Assembly (NCBI GenBank): GCA_016704345.1
Contig: JADJAH010000003.1
Span: forward strand, 310,001 to 374,000
DNA from: Ignavibacteria bacterium
GTDB lineage: Bacteria > Bacteroidota > Ignavibacteria > Tepidaquicellales > Tepidaquicellaceae
DNA length: 64,000 nt
Direction: 5' to 3'
Shown here: positions 55,265 to 64,000 of the stretch, piece by piece
How the letters are laid out: each line of letters starts with the position of its first letter
Position numbering within the stretch: the stretch's first letter is position 1
Made by a program: the position numbers and the translations under genes
The notes under the pieces: model-generated
The model's input: only the letters and a program-made list of their open reading frames with translations
Databases searched by the model: none
What the model was told of the DNA's origin: nothing

Positions 55265-55660
55265 TTTGAAAACAATGTTTTCTTTGGTGAGTGAATTTCA
55301 CAATCCGCGTTGTCTAAACTATTCAGTTGCAAAACAAACACCTGATAAAATGTATGTCATTATTTTACACAGAGATCCACAGAGAAATCACAGAGTTACA
55401 CAGAGAAAAACATTAGGAAACAACTGTTTGACTAATCATATTAAGAAAGGTTTTTCATTTCGGAAACTTGTGTAAATCAGAACCACTGTATAAAAAAATA
55501 TATTGGACAATCACGCATTAACCTCAGTGGAATTCCGTGATTCCTCAGTGTGTCTCCGTGCAACAACACAAACAGAGTAATATAAGTATGATTCGATAAA
55601 TTCCATTAGTGTATAGATTTCAAAACCGGAACTATCGGAGTTATCCAGTCCCGGAATTAA
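55265..55660. repeat. Intergenic repeat region (CACAGAG type)
   Basis: A segment at 55272-55448 (ACACAGAGATCCACAGAG, AACAACTGTTTGACTAATC) matches 48612-48776 at roughly three bases in four. An inverted relative of its CACAGAG part lies at 55521-55560 (CCTCAGTGGAATTCCGTGAT). No gene was seen between the terminator and hutU at 55779; the rest of the gap shows nothing else. Confidence 0.6.
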
Positions 55661-55778
55661 GACTTGAAGAAACAGTTTGCCCGATTTCGAAAAGCTGATT
55701 TCAACATACCATTTTTTGTCAACTATTTTCTAATCGGCAATAACTATTTTGCATCAAAATAAAATCACTCATCAAGCA

Positions 55779-57431
55779 ATGACCAATAGAATTATAAAAG
55801 CACCCACAGGTACTGAACTTTCATGCAAGAGCTGGATAACAGAAGCCGCAATGAGAATGCTCATGAACAACCTCGACCCGGATGTTGCCGAACGGCCTTC
55901 AGATTTAGTGGTTTACGGAGGAAGCGGCAAGGCGGCAAGAAACTGGGAATGTTATGATAAAATAGTTGAATCTCTCAAGAGTCTTGAGAATGATGAAACC
56001 CTTTTAGTCCAATCAGGAAAACCGGTTGCAATATTTAAGACGCATACTGATGCGCCGAGAGTTCTCATATCAAATTCACAGATCGTACCTGCCTGGGCTA
56101 ATTGGGACGAGTTCAGAAGACTCGAAGCCTTAGGACTCACAATGTACGGTCAGATGACTGCAGGAAGCTGGATCTACATTGGCACTCAGGGAATTCTTCA
56201 GGGCACTTACGAAACTTTTGCAGCGTGCGCTGACAAACATTTTGGAGGGACACTGGAAGGGAAATTTGTTCTGACCTGCGGCCTTGGCGGAATGGGCGGA
56301 GCTCAGCCGCTTGCGGCAACACTTAACGGTGCTGCGTTTCTTGGGGTTGATGTTGACATGTCCCGAATCCGGAAGAGAATTGAAACGGGATATTGTGATG
56401 TGATGACGAATAATTTGGATGAGGCTCTTGCACTTGTGCTCAGAGCAAAATCAGAAAAGAAAGCATTGTCGGTTGGTCTCGTTGGAAATGCGGGAGAGAT
56501 TCTGCCCGAGATTTTGAAGAGAGGTATTATCCCTGATGTTGTGACTGATCAAACTTCCGCTCATGATATGCTAAACGGTTATGTTCCTATGGGAATGAAT
56601 TTCGAACAGGCACTTGAACTAAGAAAGAACAATCCGGTATTGTATCAGGAGCTGGCGCGCAAAACAGTTGTGACCCATTGCAGAACTATGTGGGAGTTTA
56701 TGCATTTGGGTTCAGTAGTTTTTGATTACGGAAACAATCTACGCGGTGAAGCATACAATAATTGTTTCAAGAATGCTTTTGATATCCCGGGCTTTGTGCC
56801 TGAATATATCCGTCCTCTTTTCTGCGAAGGCAAAGGTCCGTTCAGGTGGGCCGCACTTTCCGGTGATCCGGAAGATATCTTTAAAACGGATGATGCTATT
56901 CTGAAGCTCTTCCCGGATAACAAGCCTCTGCACAAGTGGCTTAAGGCAGCGAAGGAGAAGGTTCACTTTCAGGGATTGCCATCAAGGATTTGCTGGCTCG
57001 GATACGGAGACAGGGCGAAGGCAGGACTTCTGTTCAATCAAATGGTAAGGGACGGAATTCTGAAAGCCCCGATAGTAATTGGTCGTGATCACCTCGATTG
57101 CGGAAGCGTCGCATCACCTAACCGAGAAACAGAAAAAATGATGGACGGATCGGATGCGATCGCAGACTGGCCGGTACTCAACTTCGGACTTCACTGCATG
57201 GGTGGTGCAAGCTGGGTTTCGCTGCATCACGGCGGCGGAGTTGGAATCGGAAATTCTATTCATTCCGGCATGGTGATCGTCGCAGACGGATCTGAAGAAG
57301 CTGATGGTAGACTGGAAAGATGTCTGACATATGATCCGGGAATGGGAATAGTTAGGCATGCAGATGCCGGATACAGAGATGCGATCAGGGAGCAGAAGAA
57401 ATTCGGAATAAAAATGCCTATGCTTAAGTAA
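55779..57431 (+). CDS. hutU: Urocanate hydratase
   Basis: From ATG 55779 the protein is 550 residues, close to the family's usual length. It has the NAD-binding GLGGMGGAQPLAATLNG, the substrate motif VTDQTSAHD, and the active-site Cys in VIGRDHLDCGSVASPNRETE, ending LTYDPGMGIVRHADAGY. It converts urocanate to imidazolonepropionate in histidine breakdown. The other hut genes are not in the window. A TTG frame ten codons upstream is less likely. Confidence 0.95.
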   Translation: MTNRIIKAPTGTELSCKSWITEAAMRMLMNNLDPDVAERPSDLVVYGGSGKAARNWECYDKIVESLKSLENDETLLVQSGKPVAIFKTHTDAPRVLISNSQIVPAWANWDEFRRLEALGLTMYGQMTAGSWIYIGTQGILQGTYETFAACADKHFGGTLEGKFVLTCGLGGMGGAQPLAATLNGAAFLGVDVDMSRIRKRIETGYCDVMTNNLDEALALVLRAKSEKKALSVGLVGNAGEILPEILKRGIIPDVVTDQTSAHDMLNGYVPMGMNFEQALELRKNNPVLYQELARKTVVTHCRTMWEFMHLGSVVFDYGNNLRGEAYNNCFKNAFDIPGFVPEYIRPLFCEGKGPFRWAALSGDPEDIFKTDDAILKLFPDNKPLHKWLKAAKEKVHFQGLPSRICWLGYGDRAKAGLLFNQMVRDGILKAPIVIGRDHLDCGSVASPNRETEKMMDGSDAIADWPVLNFGLHCMGGASWVSLHHGGGVGIGNSIHSGMVIVADGSEEADGRLERCLTYDPGMGIVRHADAGYRDAIREQKKFGIKMPMLK

Positions 57432-57540
57432 GTTAATTAAGCTTTTTAGTTTCACAAGTCAGAGAACTTACTGAGGTTATGTTGCTGCATCCGGAATTCT
57501 CAAAAGAAGAATTCGGGAAATATTCTTAGTTAGGAGTCAT

Positions 57541-59154
57541 ATGAAATCATATGATAAAGTTAAACTGATTGTTCACTCGAACCTTCCGGTCAGCATTCTC
57601 ATATTCGTATTCATTATTCTCTCTTGTGAAATCAGTTTTGGGAAAGTCCCCGACAGTGACTTGTTTGAAATTCCCGCGCCGGTTCTTAAAGAAGACAGAG
57701 GATTGTCGGCAATAAAATTTAGTGACTGCGGAAAATCAAATCTGCTTCATAAACAGAATTTCTTATCAACTGCTGCACCTAATAAGAACTCTTCCGGAAT
57801 ATCTGCAAAAAAAATAATACTCATCGATCGATCCGGAATTTCAAGCAGCAAATTATACACTCCAAAGCCTGACTTCAAATACTGGGAATCAGAAAAGAGA
57901 TTTGGCGTTGCATTGCTGGAGCTTGGGTTTTCTCAATTTTTTCCCTGGGCGCTTGCAGATTGGGTCATGAAGCCAGGCTGGTCAGTTGTCGGTTCTAATG
58001 TATGGTGGTACAATATCAGCCACGGATGGGATTATGACGGGGACAGCTTTCTTACCAATAACTTTACACATCCGTACCACGGCAATTTTTACTTCAATTC
58101 AGCAAGGTCAAACGGATTCAACTTCTGGGAATCCGTACCCTTCCCATTTGTCGGAAGTCTTTTCTGGGAGTACTTTGGTGAGATATACCGCCCGTCATTC
58201 AATGACTGGATAAACACAAGCGTGTCAGGATTCAATCTCGGGGAAATGGCATACAGGGTTACTAATCTGATTACAGATAATACAGCACGCGGCTCCAAGA
58301 GAATATGGCAGGAAATTTTTGCCGGAATCTTGAATCCATTCAGGGCTTTTAGCAGATTGATCTCAGGCGAGGCTTGGAAAGTACATCCAAACACAGCGCT
58401 TTATAAACAACCGGTGAAGATCTATGTTGACGGCGGAATGAGAAGAATTGTGGAGAGAGGTTCCGACATACTTGACTCAGCCTCGGTTGAAGGATTACTT
58501 GGTATGAAGATAAGGTATGGAGATGTACTTGAGTCGGATCTCAAAACGCCGTTCTCATGTTTCACGGCATGGGGACATGCCTCAAACGGATATAGCTTTC
58601 TGACAGAACTTCATTCACTTGGACATCTTACCGGATGGAAGCTTGGTGGAAACCGGTTTCACAAAGAAATTTTTTCCATTAATGTATCATATGATTTTCT
58701 GATCAATCCGGCATTTGAATTTGGAGCGCCGTCAATTACGTTCAATTTCACATTAAAGAACATGCTTGATGAAAATGCGTATGTCCGTTCTGATCTTGGG
58801 CTTGTTGCCGTGTTGATGGGCTCAACATCAACAGAATATTTTTACGGATATGACGGGAGAGATTATGATCTCGGTCCGGGTCCGGGTATAAGAATCATTT
58901 CAAGCGTCACAAACGGCAACTGGGACTACATTTCCCTCTCTTACTCCGGTTCAATGATCATTACAATGGCCGGCACTCCAGATTCAAAACATTATCTTCA
59001 TCATGCAATCTTGGAAGGACAGCTTCCTATTAATGACTATTTTGCACTTGGGCTATCAATGGAGTATTACTGGCGGAACAGTTTCTATCCTCATAATGTA
59101 GATGTCAGCAGAGGTTCCCCGATCGGAAGGGTATTCTTCATAACAAGACTATAG
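57541..59154 (+). CDS. DUF3943-domain protein (paralogue 1)
   Basis: The 537-residue protein has a signal-like N-terminus (VSILIFVFIILSCEISFG), a short linker and then the DUF3943 core from about residue 100: DFKYWESEKRFGVALLELGF, WDYDGDSFLTNNFTHPYHGN, NFWESVPFPFVGSLFWEYFG and PSFNDWINTSVSGFNLGEMA. The C-terminal half looks like a beta-barrel and ends VFFITRL, so it is probably in the outer membrane. The function is unknown. The next gene, 59396, is a close paralogue. Confidence 0.85.
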   Translation: MKSYDKVKLIVHSNLPVSILIFVFIILSCEISFGKVPDSDLFEIPAPVLKEDRGLSAIKFSDCGKSNLLHKQNFLSTAAPNKNSSGISAKKIILIDRSGISSSKLYTPKPDFKYWESEKRFGVALLELGFSQFFPWALADWVMKPGWSVVGSNVWWYNISHGWDYDGDSFLTNNFTHPYHGNFYFNSARSNGFNFWESVPFPFVGSLFWEYFGEIYRPSFNDWINTSVSGFNLGEMAYRVTNLITDNTARGSKRIWQEIFAGILNPFRAFSRLISGEAWKVHPNTALYKQPVKIYVDGGMRRIVERGSDILDSASVEGLLGMKIRYGDVLESDLKTPFSCFTAWGHASNGYSFLTELHSLGHLTGWKLGGNRFHKEIFSINVSYDFLINPAFEFGAPSITFNFTLKNMLDENAYVRSDLGLVAVLMGSTSTEYFYGYDGRDYDLGPGPGIRIISSVTNGNWDYISLSYSGSMIITMAGTPDSKHYLHHAILEGQLPINDYFALGLSMEYYWRNSFYPHNVDVSRGSPIGRVFFITRL

Positions 59155-59395
59155 CAAACTCGCATCTGATTGAAAACAAATAGCTTATTGCGCCAAGCCC
59201 CGAAAATTAACTAAATGCAATGTATAGTCATTACTTTTTGCAACCTAATAGTACTCTCAAATTATTATATTCGCATAAATTTCAGCACTAGTAATTTGGT
59301 CGTCCCATTTGCGAATTTAGTTTTGTGCCAGTAAATGAAAATGTATTGGATTTAGGCAATTGTGTCAACTTGTTGAAAAATCAAAAAATAAACGT

Positions 59396-61063
59396 ATGAT
59401 TTATAAATCATCAGCATTGCAGATAACAACTCTTCTGATTGTTGTTGTGATGTTCACGACGATGTTAAGTTCTGCAGCAGAATGCGGAAACTCTCACGAA
59501 GGCTTCTTTAAGATTCCAAAACTGGTTCTAAAAGAAGATAAGGGTATCGGCAGCAGAGACTATTCAATTGATATACGATCCAATGTTCAAACTCTTAAGT
59601 TTAACACTTCAACTGATTCATATTCGAAGAGATCATTAACAGATCTTAACAAGACTGGATTGAGAAATAGTAATCAGTTAAGTGAAGTGAATGAATTTCT
59701 GAAATCGGACAATATCTCTGAAAATTCAAGAGCGCGGTATTTTTCCGATAAGTATCTTAAAGATGTTAATTCGGATTTTAAGTACTGGGAATCTGAAAAG
59801 AGATTCGGAACAGCCGTTTGGGAACTTGCAATAATAGAGTTTATCCCATGGGCTTTATCCAAATATATAATGAAACCGGGTTGGGCAAATGTAGGCTTTC
59901 AGTCATGGTGGAGCAATATACAGAATGGATGGGAATATGACGGCGACAACTTTCTCACCAATAATTTCGCTCACCCGTATCACGGAAACTTGTACTTCAA
60001 TTCTGCTAGAACAAACGGCTATAATTTCTGGGAATCAGTTCCGTTTGCATTCGGCGGAAGTTTGCTGTGGGAGTATTTTGGTGAATATTACCGTCCATCA
60101 TTCAACGACTGGATAAACACCAGTGTATCAGGATTCAATCTAGGAGAAATGACATATCGCGTTGCTAATCTGGTTACCGACAATACAACAAGAGGTTCTC
60201 AAAGAGTATGGTCAGAGATCTGGGGTGCATTGTTGAATCCTGTAAGAGGATTTAACAGGCTCATTTCAGGTGAAGCTTCTAAAGTACATCCGAACATTGC
60301 ATTGTATGATGTACCGGTCAGACTATATGTTGACGGCGGTATGAGAAGAGTTGTAAAGAGTGGATCTGATTTTGCCGGCGATTCGGTATCTACGGAAGGA
60401 ATGGTTGGTTTTAATCTTATTTACGGCAATGAAAACAGTTTTGACCTTGACCAGCCATTCTCAAGATTCAGGGTTTGGGGGCATATTTCAAACGGTAGCA
60501 GCAAGCTGACGGAACTCTTTTCATACGGATTGCTTAAGGGCTGGAAGTTAGGCGGTAAAGAAAAAAACAAACAAGTCTTCACTCTGAACATAACGTACAA
60601 TTTCATGACGAACCCTGCTTTCGAGTTCGGAGGACCTGCGTTACTTGGAGTGTTTACGCTTAAGAATATGCTGGGTGAAAAGACTTTTCTGAAATCCGAT
60701 CTTGGTCTATATGCTGTGTTAATGGGTTCAACATCAACGGAATATTTTTACGGTGAAGACGGAAGAGATTATGATTTTGGCCCCGGACCAGGTATTCTTC
60801 TTTCTACTTCAATTACAGACGGTACATGGAATTATGTTTCGGCCATGTATCAGGGTTTCACAATATTAACAATGTCCGGAAGTCCCGACTCAAAACATTA
60901 CCTGCACAATGCTTTGGCATCTTTTACTCTGCCGATCAATAATTACTTTGGAATCGGATTAGAGGCTTCTGTCTTTTGGCGAAACAGCTTTTACAAAGAC
61001 CCCGATCCTGATGTAAGCAGGACTAGTCCAATGGGCAGATTGTTCTTCATAACCAAACTTTAA
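59396..61063 (+). CDS. DUF3943-domain protein (paralogue 2)
   Basis: The 555-residue protein from ATG 59396 has a signal peptide (LQITTLLIVVVMFTTMLSSA) and the same core: DFKYWESEKRFGTAVWELAI, WEYDGDNFLTNNFAHPYHGN, NFWESVPFAFGGSLLWEYFG, PSFNDWINTSVSGFNLGEMT, GSPDSKHYLHNALASF, ending LFFITKL. It differs most from paralogue 1 in the linker near residues 35-135. A TTG start 12 codons earlier is possible but would spoil the signal peptide. The barrel gene starts 12 bp after it. Confidence 0.85.
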   Translation: MIYKSSALQITTLLIVVVMFTTMLSSAAECGNSHEGFFKIPKLVLKEDKGIGSRDYSIDIRSNVQTLKFNTSTDSYSKRSLTDLNKTGLRNSNQLSEVNEFLKSDNISENSRARYFSDKYLKDVNSDFKYWESEKRFGTAVWELAIIEFIPWALSKYIMKPGWANVGFQSWWSNIQNGWEYDGDNFLTNNFAHPYHGNLYFNSARTNGYNFWESVPFAFGGSLLWEYFGEYYRPSFNDWINTSVSGFNLGEMTYRVANLVTDNTTRGSQRVWSEIWGALLNPVRGFNRLISGEASKVHPNIALYDVPVRLYVDGGMRRVVKSGSDFAGDSVSTEGMVGFNLIYGNENSFDLDQPFSRFRVWGHISNGSSKLTELFSYGLLKGWKLGGKEKNKQVFTLNITYNFMTNPAFEFGGPALLGVFTLKNMLGEKTFLKSDLGLYAVLMGSTSTEYFYGEDGRDYDFGPGPGILLSTSITDGTWNYVSAMYQGFTILTMSGSPDSKHYLHNALASFTLPINNYFGIGLEASVFWRNSFYKDPDPDVSRTSPMGRLFFITKL

Positions 61064-61074
61064 TTTGACGGAAA

Positions 61075-61677
61075 ATGAAAAATACTATTCTGATAATATC
61101 ATTGATTTTGTTCTCTGTTTCGGGTCAAACTTTTGCTGAAAGTCCAAAGATCGGGACGCTGTCCTTTAAAGACAGCAAACCCGCGGGAAAAGATTGGTCG
61201 TCATTATTTCTTGAGGTTGAGTATTCCTATACTAGGCATCTTGGTGAATATGAAAAAGTTTGGGGAAGTTCTCAGTCAGGTACAATCGCATTCGGAAAGA
61301 AATATTCTAAACATTATATGCTTTACTTCAAAACAGGATATTCACAAACTGCTGAATGGGAAAACACAAGAGATGGCAATTCTATGATTCCTCTTCTAGT
61401 GGGTGGAAAGTATTACTTTGATTTAGGAACATTCATGCCTTACTTTGCTTTTACAAATGGCTTCAATGTGATATCTCAAAAATACGATAACTTCGGAAAT
61501 CAAACAGACGATATTCTTGTGAAGTATGCATGGCAGTTGGGTGTTGGAGCATATGTTCATTTGTCGAGAAATTTTGCAGTAAATACGACGGTGAGTTACA
61601 ACTCAAGCTTCTATTACATTGATGCCCAAATGACCGGATTCAATTATGCAGGCGGAATTGCTTATTTCTTCCGTTGA
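61075..61677 (+). CDS. Small outer-membrane beta-barrel protein
   Basis: The 200-residue protein has a signal peptide (ILIISLILFSVSGQTFA) and alternating aromatic strands (SSLFLEVEYSYTRHLGEY, YFAFTNGFNVISQKY) ending FNYAGGIAYFFR, the usual terminal aromatic of a barrel. It is coupled closely (12 bp) to the second DUF3943 gene. The function is unknown. Confidence 0.72.
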   Translation: MKNTILIISLILFSVSGQTFAESPKIGTLSFKDSKPAGKDWSSLFLEVEYSYTRHLGEYEKVWGSSQSGTIAFGKKYSKHYMLYFKTGYSQTAEWENTRDGNSMIPLLVGGKYYFDLGTFMPYFAFTNGFNVISQKYDNFGNQTDDILVKYAWQLGVGAYVHLSRNFAVNTTVSYNSSFYYIDAQMTGFNYAGGIAYFFR

Positions 61678-61684
61678 GATCACA

Positions 61685-61709
61685 CGTGCATGAAAAATTC
61701 TCATGCACG
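61685..61709. terminator. Perfect hairpin after the barrel gene
   Basis: CGTGCATGA (61685-61693) and TCATGCACG (61701-61709) pair perfectly across a seven-base loop, eight bases after the preceding stop. There is no U-tract on the plus strand, so termination is likely but not certain. Confidence 0.55.
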
Positions 61710-61890
61710 GACATTTGTCACCGGATAACCACCGCATCTTCTGATAATGATGATCAGATGAAAAAGTTTGACACGCATTAATGTCTGCAGTTTTGAAGAA
61801 AATAGAATAATGAGTATATGAAAGAGATCGGACTATCTTTCTTGCAATGCAAAAAAGTAATTTTAAATTTGAAAAGGATATAGGTTCTAA

Positions 61891-63510
61891 ATGAAATTTC
61901 CTCAGTTCAGGGTAATGAATCTGTTCAATATTGTGTTGGCATTGCTTGCCCTGATTCAACTTTACCTGATGGATGCGCTTAATAAGTGGTCTGCGAAACC
62001 TCTGCCTACATTGGTTGAGGCAATCGACCATTCTATCAAACTCATACCGGGTTTTGCAATCCCATATTTTTCAATCTACCTGATGTTGATTCTGCTTGTC
62101 ATAATTATAATCAGAAAACGGGAGAGCAGTGACATGGCTGTTTTTCTGATGGCAACCCTGATCTTGTGGAGTTTGGTGAATCTGGGACATGCGCTTTTGC
62201 CTACGGTTAATATGACAAGGCCGCCCATTAAAGGAGAAGGATTTTTCTTCACCGTAATAAAAGATCTTTTTGCAAGAGTGTTGCCTTTTAATACCTTGCC
62301 CAATTGGCATGTAGCAACTGGGTTGCTGTGCATGATAGCTTATGTAAAACTCGGATTCGGGAAGAAATGGCTTTTTCTTTTCTGGGGATTGCTTGTGGTT
62401 TTGTCTCCGCTTTTTGTAAAGATGACTCACTTCATTGATGTTGTAGTTGCTGCTCCTCTTCCATTCCTATGCTATGCAATTGCTGAAAAAATGTCGAGTG
62501 CAAAAATCAGAACCGAGACAGTTCAGGAAATAGTGAAAACATTCACTCTTGAGTCCCTGGTTCAGTCAGTAGCTATTGGTATCAGAGACGAAAGCACTTT
62601 GGTCTCGCTTATTGAGGGACTGACAAGAGTTGAAAAGAATCTGACAGAAGAAGACAGGAAGAATATTGAAGAAGCAACTTCTTCTCTCAATCCTAATCCC
62701 GGAACGTTGAAAGATGTAATAAACGGGTTGATCAGATCTATTAATGTAGAGACTCATTTGGATAAGGCGCGGGAGCTATTCGGAAAGGAGAAGAAAGATT
62801 ATTCTCCAACTGACAAAGAACTTAAGCAGGCAATTGAAGAAGTCGTCAGCATAGCATGCAGACCCTTCGACAGTCCGAAATTCCGGCATGTAATTCTCAA
62901 TATCAAAAAGAAGAATACACAGTTGATGAATGTTTCGGCAATGGAAGAAACCGCATCAGACAGATCAAAGGATATTATTTACAAGTTCACGAGTTTCATT
63001 GAATCACACAAGAAAGACATACCGATCATTATAGCTCTAAGCGGAACAAACGGACATCACAAATTGAGTTTTGAAAACATAAGAGAAATTTCCAGAGAGT
63101 TGAGAAAACCTCCGTATGAGATTTCGCCGGAAGAAGTTTGGAATGCATATCATAGAGTTGACACTGCAAGAGTCAAACCGCTTGGGGATAAGAAAAGTCC
63201 TTCAAACATTATATCGTTAACAAAGTTTGCGCTTGGAAACTCGGAGATACTGGAACCGTTTGTGGATTCAGTTGACAGAAAATTTAAGAAGTGGGTTGAA
63301 GAACATGCGGCTGAAGGCAGAATATATACTGATGATGAAATGGAATGGCTTAAGATGATGAAGGATCATGTCGCATCATTTCTTGAAATTGATATGCTTA
63401 GTTTCAATGAGCCGCCGTTTGTAAGCAAAGGCGGAGCTGCAAAAGCTTATAATCTTTTCGGACCTGATCTGAACAGGATCATGTATGAATTCAACGAGAA
63501 GCTTATCTGA
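61891..63510 (+). CDS. PAP2-like membrane domain fused to the HsdR C-terminal region
   Basis: The 539-residue protein has two unrelated parts in one intact frame. Residues 1-200 are about six membrane segments with PAP2/inositolphosphotransferase motifs: TRPP (Arg110), LPNWHVATG (His140) and SPLFVKMTHFIDVVVA (Ser172, His180, Asp183). Residues about 220-539 match the C-terminal region of type I restriction HsdR: TEEDRKNIEEATSS, ARELFG, KQAIEEVVSIACRPFDSPKF, then the EcoEI_R_C domain with FTSFIESHKKDIPIIIALSG, EEVWNAYHRVDTARVKP, RIYTDDEMEWLKMMKDHVAS and PPFVSKGGAAKAYNLFGPDL. The nuclease and helicase domains are absent, and no hsdM or hsdS gene is visible. Possible roles are membrane tethering of a restriction complex or a defence effector, both speculative. 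Confidence 0.85.
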   Translation: MKFPQFRVMNLFNIVLALLALIQLYLMDALNKWSAKPLPTLVEAIDHSIKLIPGFAIPYFSIYLMLILLVIIIIRKRESSDMAVFLMATLILWSLVNLGHALLPTVNMTRPPIKGEGFFFTVIKDLFARVLPFNTLPNWHVATGLLCMIAYVKLGFGKKWLFLFWGLLVVLSPLFVKMTHFIDVVVAAPLPFLCYAIAEKMSSAKIRTETVQEIVKTFTLESLVQSVAIGIRDESTLVSLIEGLTRVEKNLTEEDRKNIEEATSSLNPNPGTLKDVINGLIRSINVETHLDKARELFGKEKKDYSPTDKELKQAIEEVVSIACRPFDSPKFRHVILNIKKKNTQLMNVSAMEETASDRSKDIIYKFTSFIESHKKDIPIIIALSGTNGHHKLSFENIREISRELRKPPYEISPEEVWNAYHRVDTARVKPLGDKKSPSNIISLTKFALGNSEILEPFVDSVDRKFKKWVEEHAAEGRIYTDDEMEWLKMMKDHVASFLEIDMLSFNEPPFVSKGGAAKAYNLFGPDLNRIMYEFNEKLI

Positions 63511-63548
63511 TCTTTCGGGTTTTGGAACTGTTCTTTTTATTTTGATTG

Positions 63549-63628
63549 ACAGGGGTGCTGTCCCTTATTGACGGACGGCTGAGATAACACCCTTTGAACC
63601 TGATGCGGGTAATGCCGCCGTAGGAAAC
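63549..63628 (+). promoter_or_regulatory. TPP (THI-box) riboswitch
   Basis: The aptamer is recognisable from the 5' GGGGTGCTGT, then GGACGGCTGAGATAACACCC (63573-63592; CTGAGA core) and ACCTGATGCGGGTAATGCC (63599-63617; the conserved T-loop strand), closing with GCCGTAGGAAAC. A hairpin with T-run follows at 63642-63694. It should sense thiamine pyrophosphate and turn down the TonB receptor downstream when thiamine is plentiful. Confidence 0.95.
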
Positions 63629-63641
63629 TTAAACACCATTT

Positions 63642-63694
63642 GCGTTTGGATCCTTTTCAGTTTTCAGGTTCGGAAAAGATTCAAACGCTTTTTT
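63642..63694 (+). terminator. Riboswitch expression-platform terminator
   Basis: GCGTTTGGATCCTTTTC (63642-63658) pairs with GGAAAAGATTCAAACGC (63672-63688) with small internal bulges, and T6 follows. It sits 14 bp after the aptamer and 14 bp before the receptor ATG, so TPP binding probably favours termination. Confidence 0.85.
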
Positions 63695-63707
63695 ATTTAC
63701 ATTTGAA

Positions 63708-64000
63708 ATGACTACAAAGTCAAAGATTTGTGCAACTCTTCTGATTGCTCTGTCTATATTGATTTGTTTCAATATTGATGGCATAACACAAGAAATGAGT
63801 GACTCCGTTAAGTATGAAACTGAAGCAATTGAAGTTGATGCTCTCAAAGGAGTGGAAAGATATACTCCGGCTACATTTGAGAATATCGATCGGAAAGAAG
63901 TGGAAGAAAAATACTGGATGCAGGACCTTCCTATGTTTCTCAAAGGAAATACAAGCATCAATGCATATTCCGAGTCAGGCTCTTCGATAGGATATTCTTA
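63708..64000 (+). CDS. TonB-dependent receptor, partial (thiamine-regulated)
   Basis: An open frame of 97 codons starting at ATG 63708 runs off the end. It has a signal peptide (ICATLLIALSILICFNI) followed by a short extension and the plug opening: EAIEVDALKGVERYTPATFE and DLPMFLKGNTSINAYSESGS with SIGYS, which is the usual start of a plug domain. Control by the TPP riboswitch suggests uptake of thiamine or a precursor across the outer membrane. The gene is cut by the window end. Confidence 0.85.
   Translation, partial: MTTKSKICATLLIALSILICFNIDGITQEMSDSVKYETEAIEVDALKGVERYTPATFENIDRKEVEEKYWMQDLPMFLKGNTSINAYSESGSSIGYS

Noticed and set aside
61891..63510. Full type I restriction locus
   Set aside because: Only the HsdR C-terminal region is present; no hsdM, hsdS, nuclease or helicase motif in the window.

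Overview
The window looks like a chromosomal segment from a Bacteroidota/Chlorobiota-type bacterium, most likely from or near the Ignavibacteria. Three secreted proteins end in a type IX secretion (T9SS) sorting domain that opens with the NYPNPFNPxT signature. The best promoter has the Bacteroidota form (TTG, 20 bp, TAnnTTTG). There are TonB-dependent receptors, and the housekeeping genes (recA, gpmA, icd, hutU) are intact. No rRNA, tRNA or CRISPR array was seen. The placement is inferred from these features, not from a database search.

Layout. 1-8.6 kb: HAD phosphatase and gpmA on the minus strand, then recA-recX with a terminator between them, a PAS histidine kinase, a minus-strand group (pirin, VOC protein, Crp-like regulator, CxxCH protein with T9SS tail) and a small membrane protein. 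8.7-15.4 kb: an intact NtrC-type regulator whose last 28 bp are duplicated at 15.4 kb. These repeats bracket a decayed 5.4-kb integrative element with a tyrosine recombinase, an excisionase-like HTH gene, a phage/plasmid gene II/X-type replication gene and several unnamed genes, nearly all frameshifted. 16-31 kb: a T9SS protein with an apparent internal thioester domain, GNAT and sulfotransferase genes, an acyltransferase, two tandem membrane glycosyltransferase-like paralogues, a tricorn-type protease, an orphan VapB-like antitoxin beside a 7-bp tandem repeat, and a DnaQ/UvrC-like nuclease fusion.

31.8-42.2 kb: two parvulin chaperones that overlap, a VWA membrane protein, a YCF48-type T9SS protein, then small single-domain genes ending in arsC. 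42.2-45.6 kb: a minus-strand arsR-permease-redox operon in visible decay, with two truncated genes fused by a deletion and a third frameshifted in an A7 run. 45.7-55.2 kb: an HhH/beta-barrel protein, icd, a membrane-protein/regulator pair behind a doubled operator, phhB, a TonB receptor and a TPR-like protein. 55.7-64 kb: hutU, two tandem DUF3943 paralogues with a small barrel, a membrane protein joining a PAP2-like domain to the C-terminal region of a type I restriction HsdR subunit, and a TPP riboswitch with terminator in front of a TonB receptor that runs off the end.

Most noteworthy: the PAP2-HsdR chimera (61891-63510), which I know of no precedent for; the dated scar of a small integrative element with a filamentous-phage-type Rep; and the thioester-domain T9SS protein, a predicted covalent adhesin. 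All three rest on motifs read by eye and need profile searches and structure prediction.
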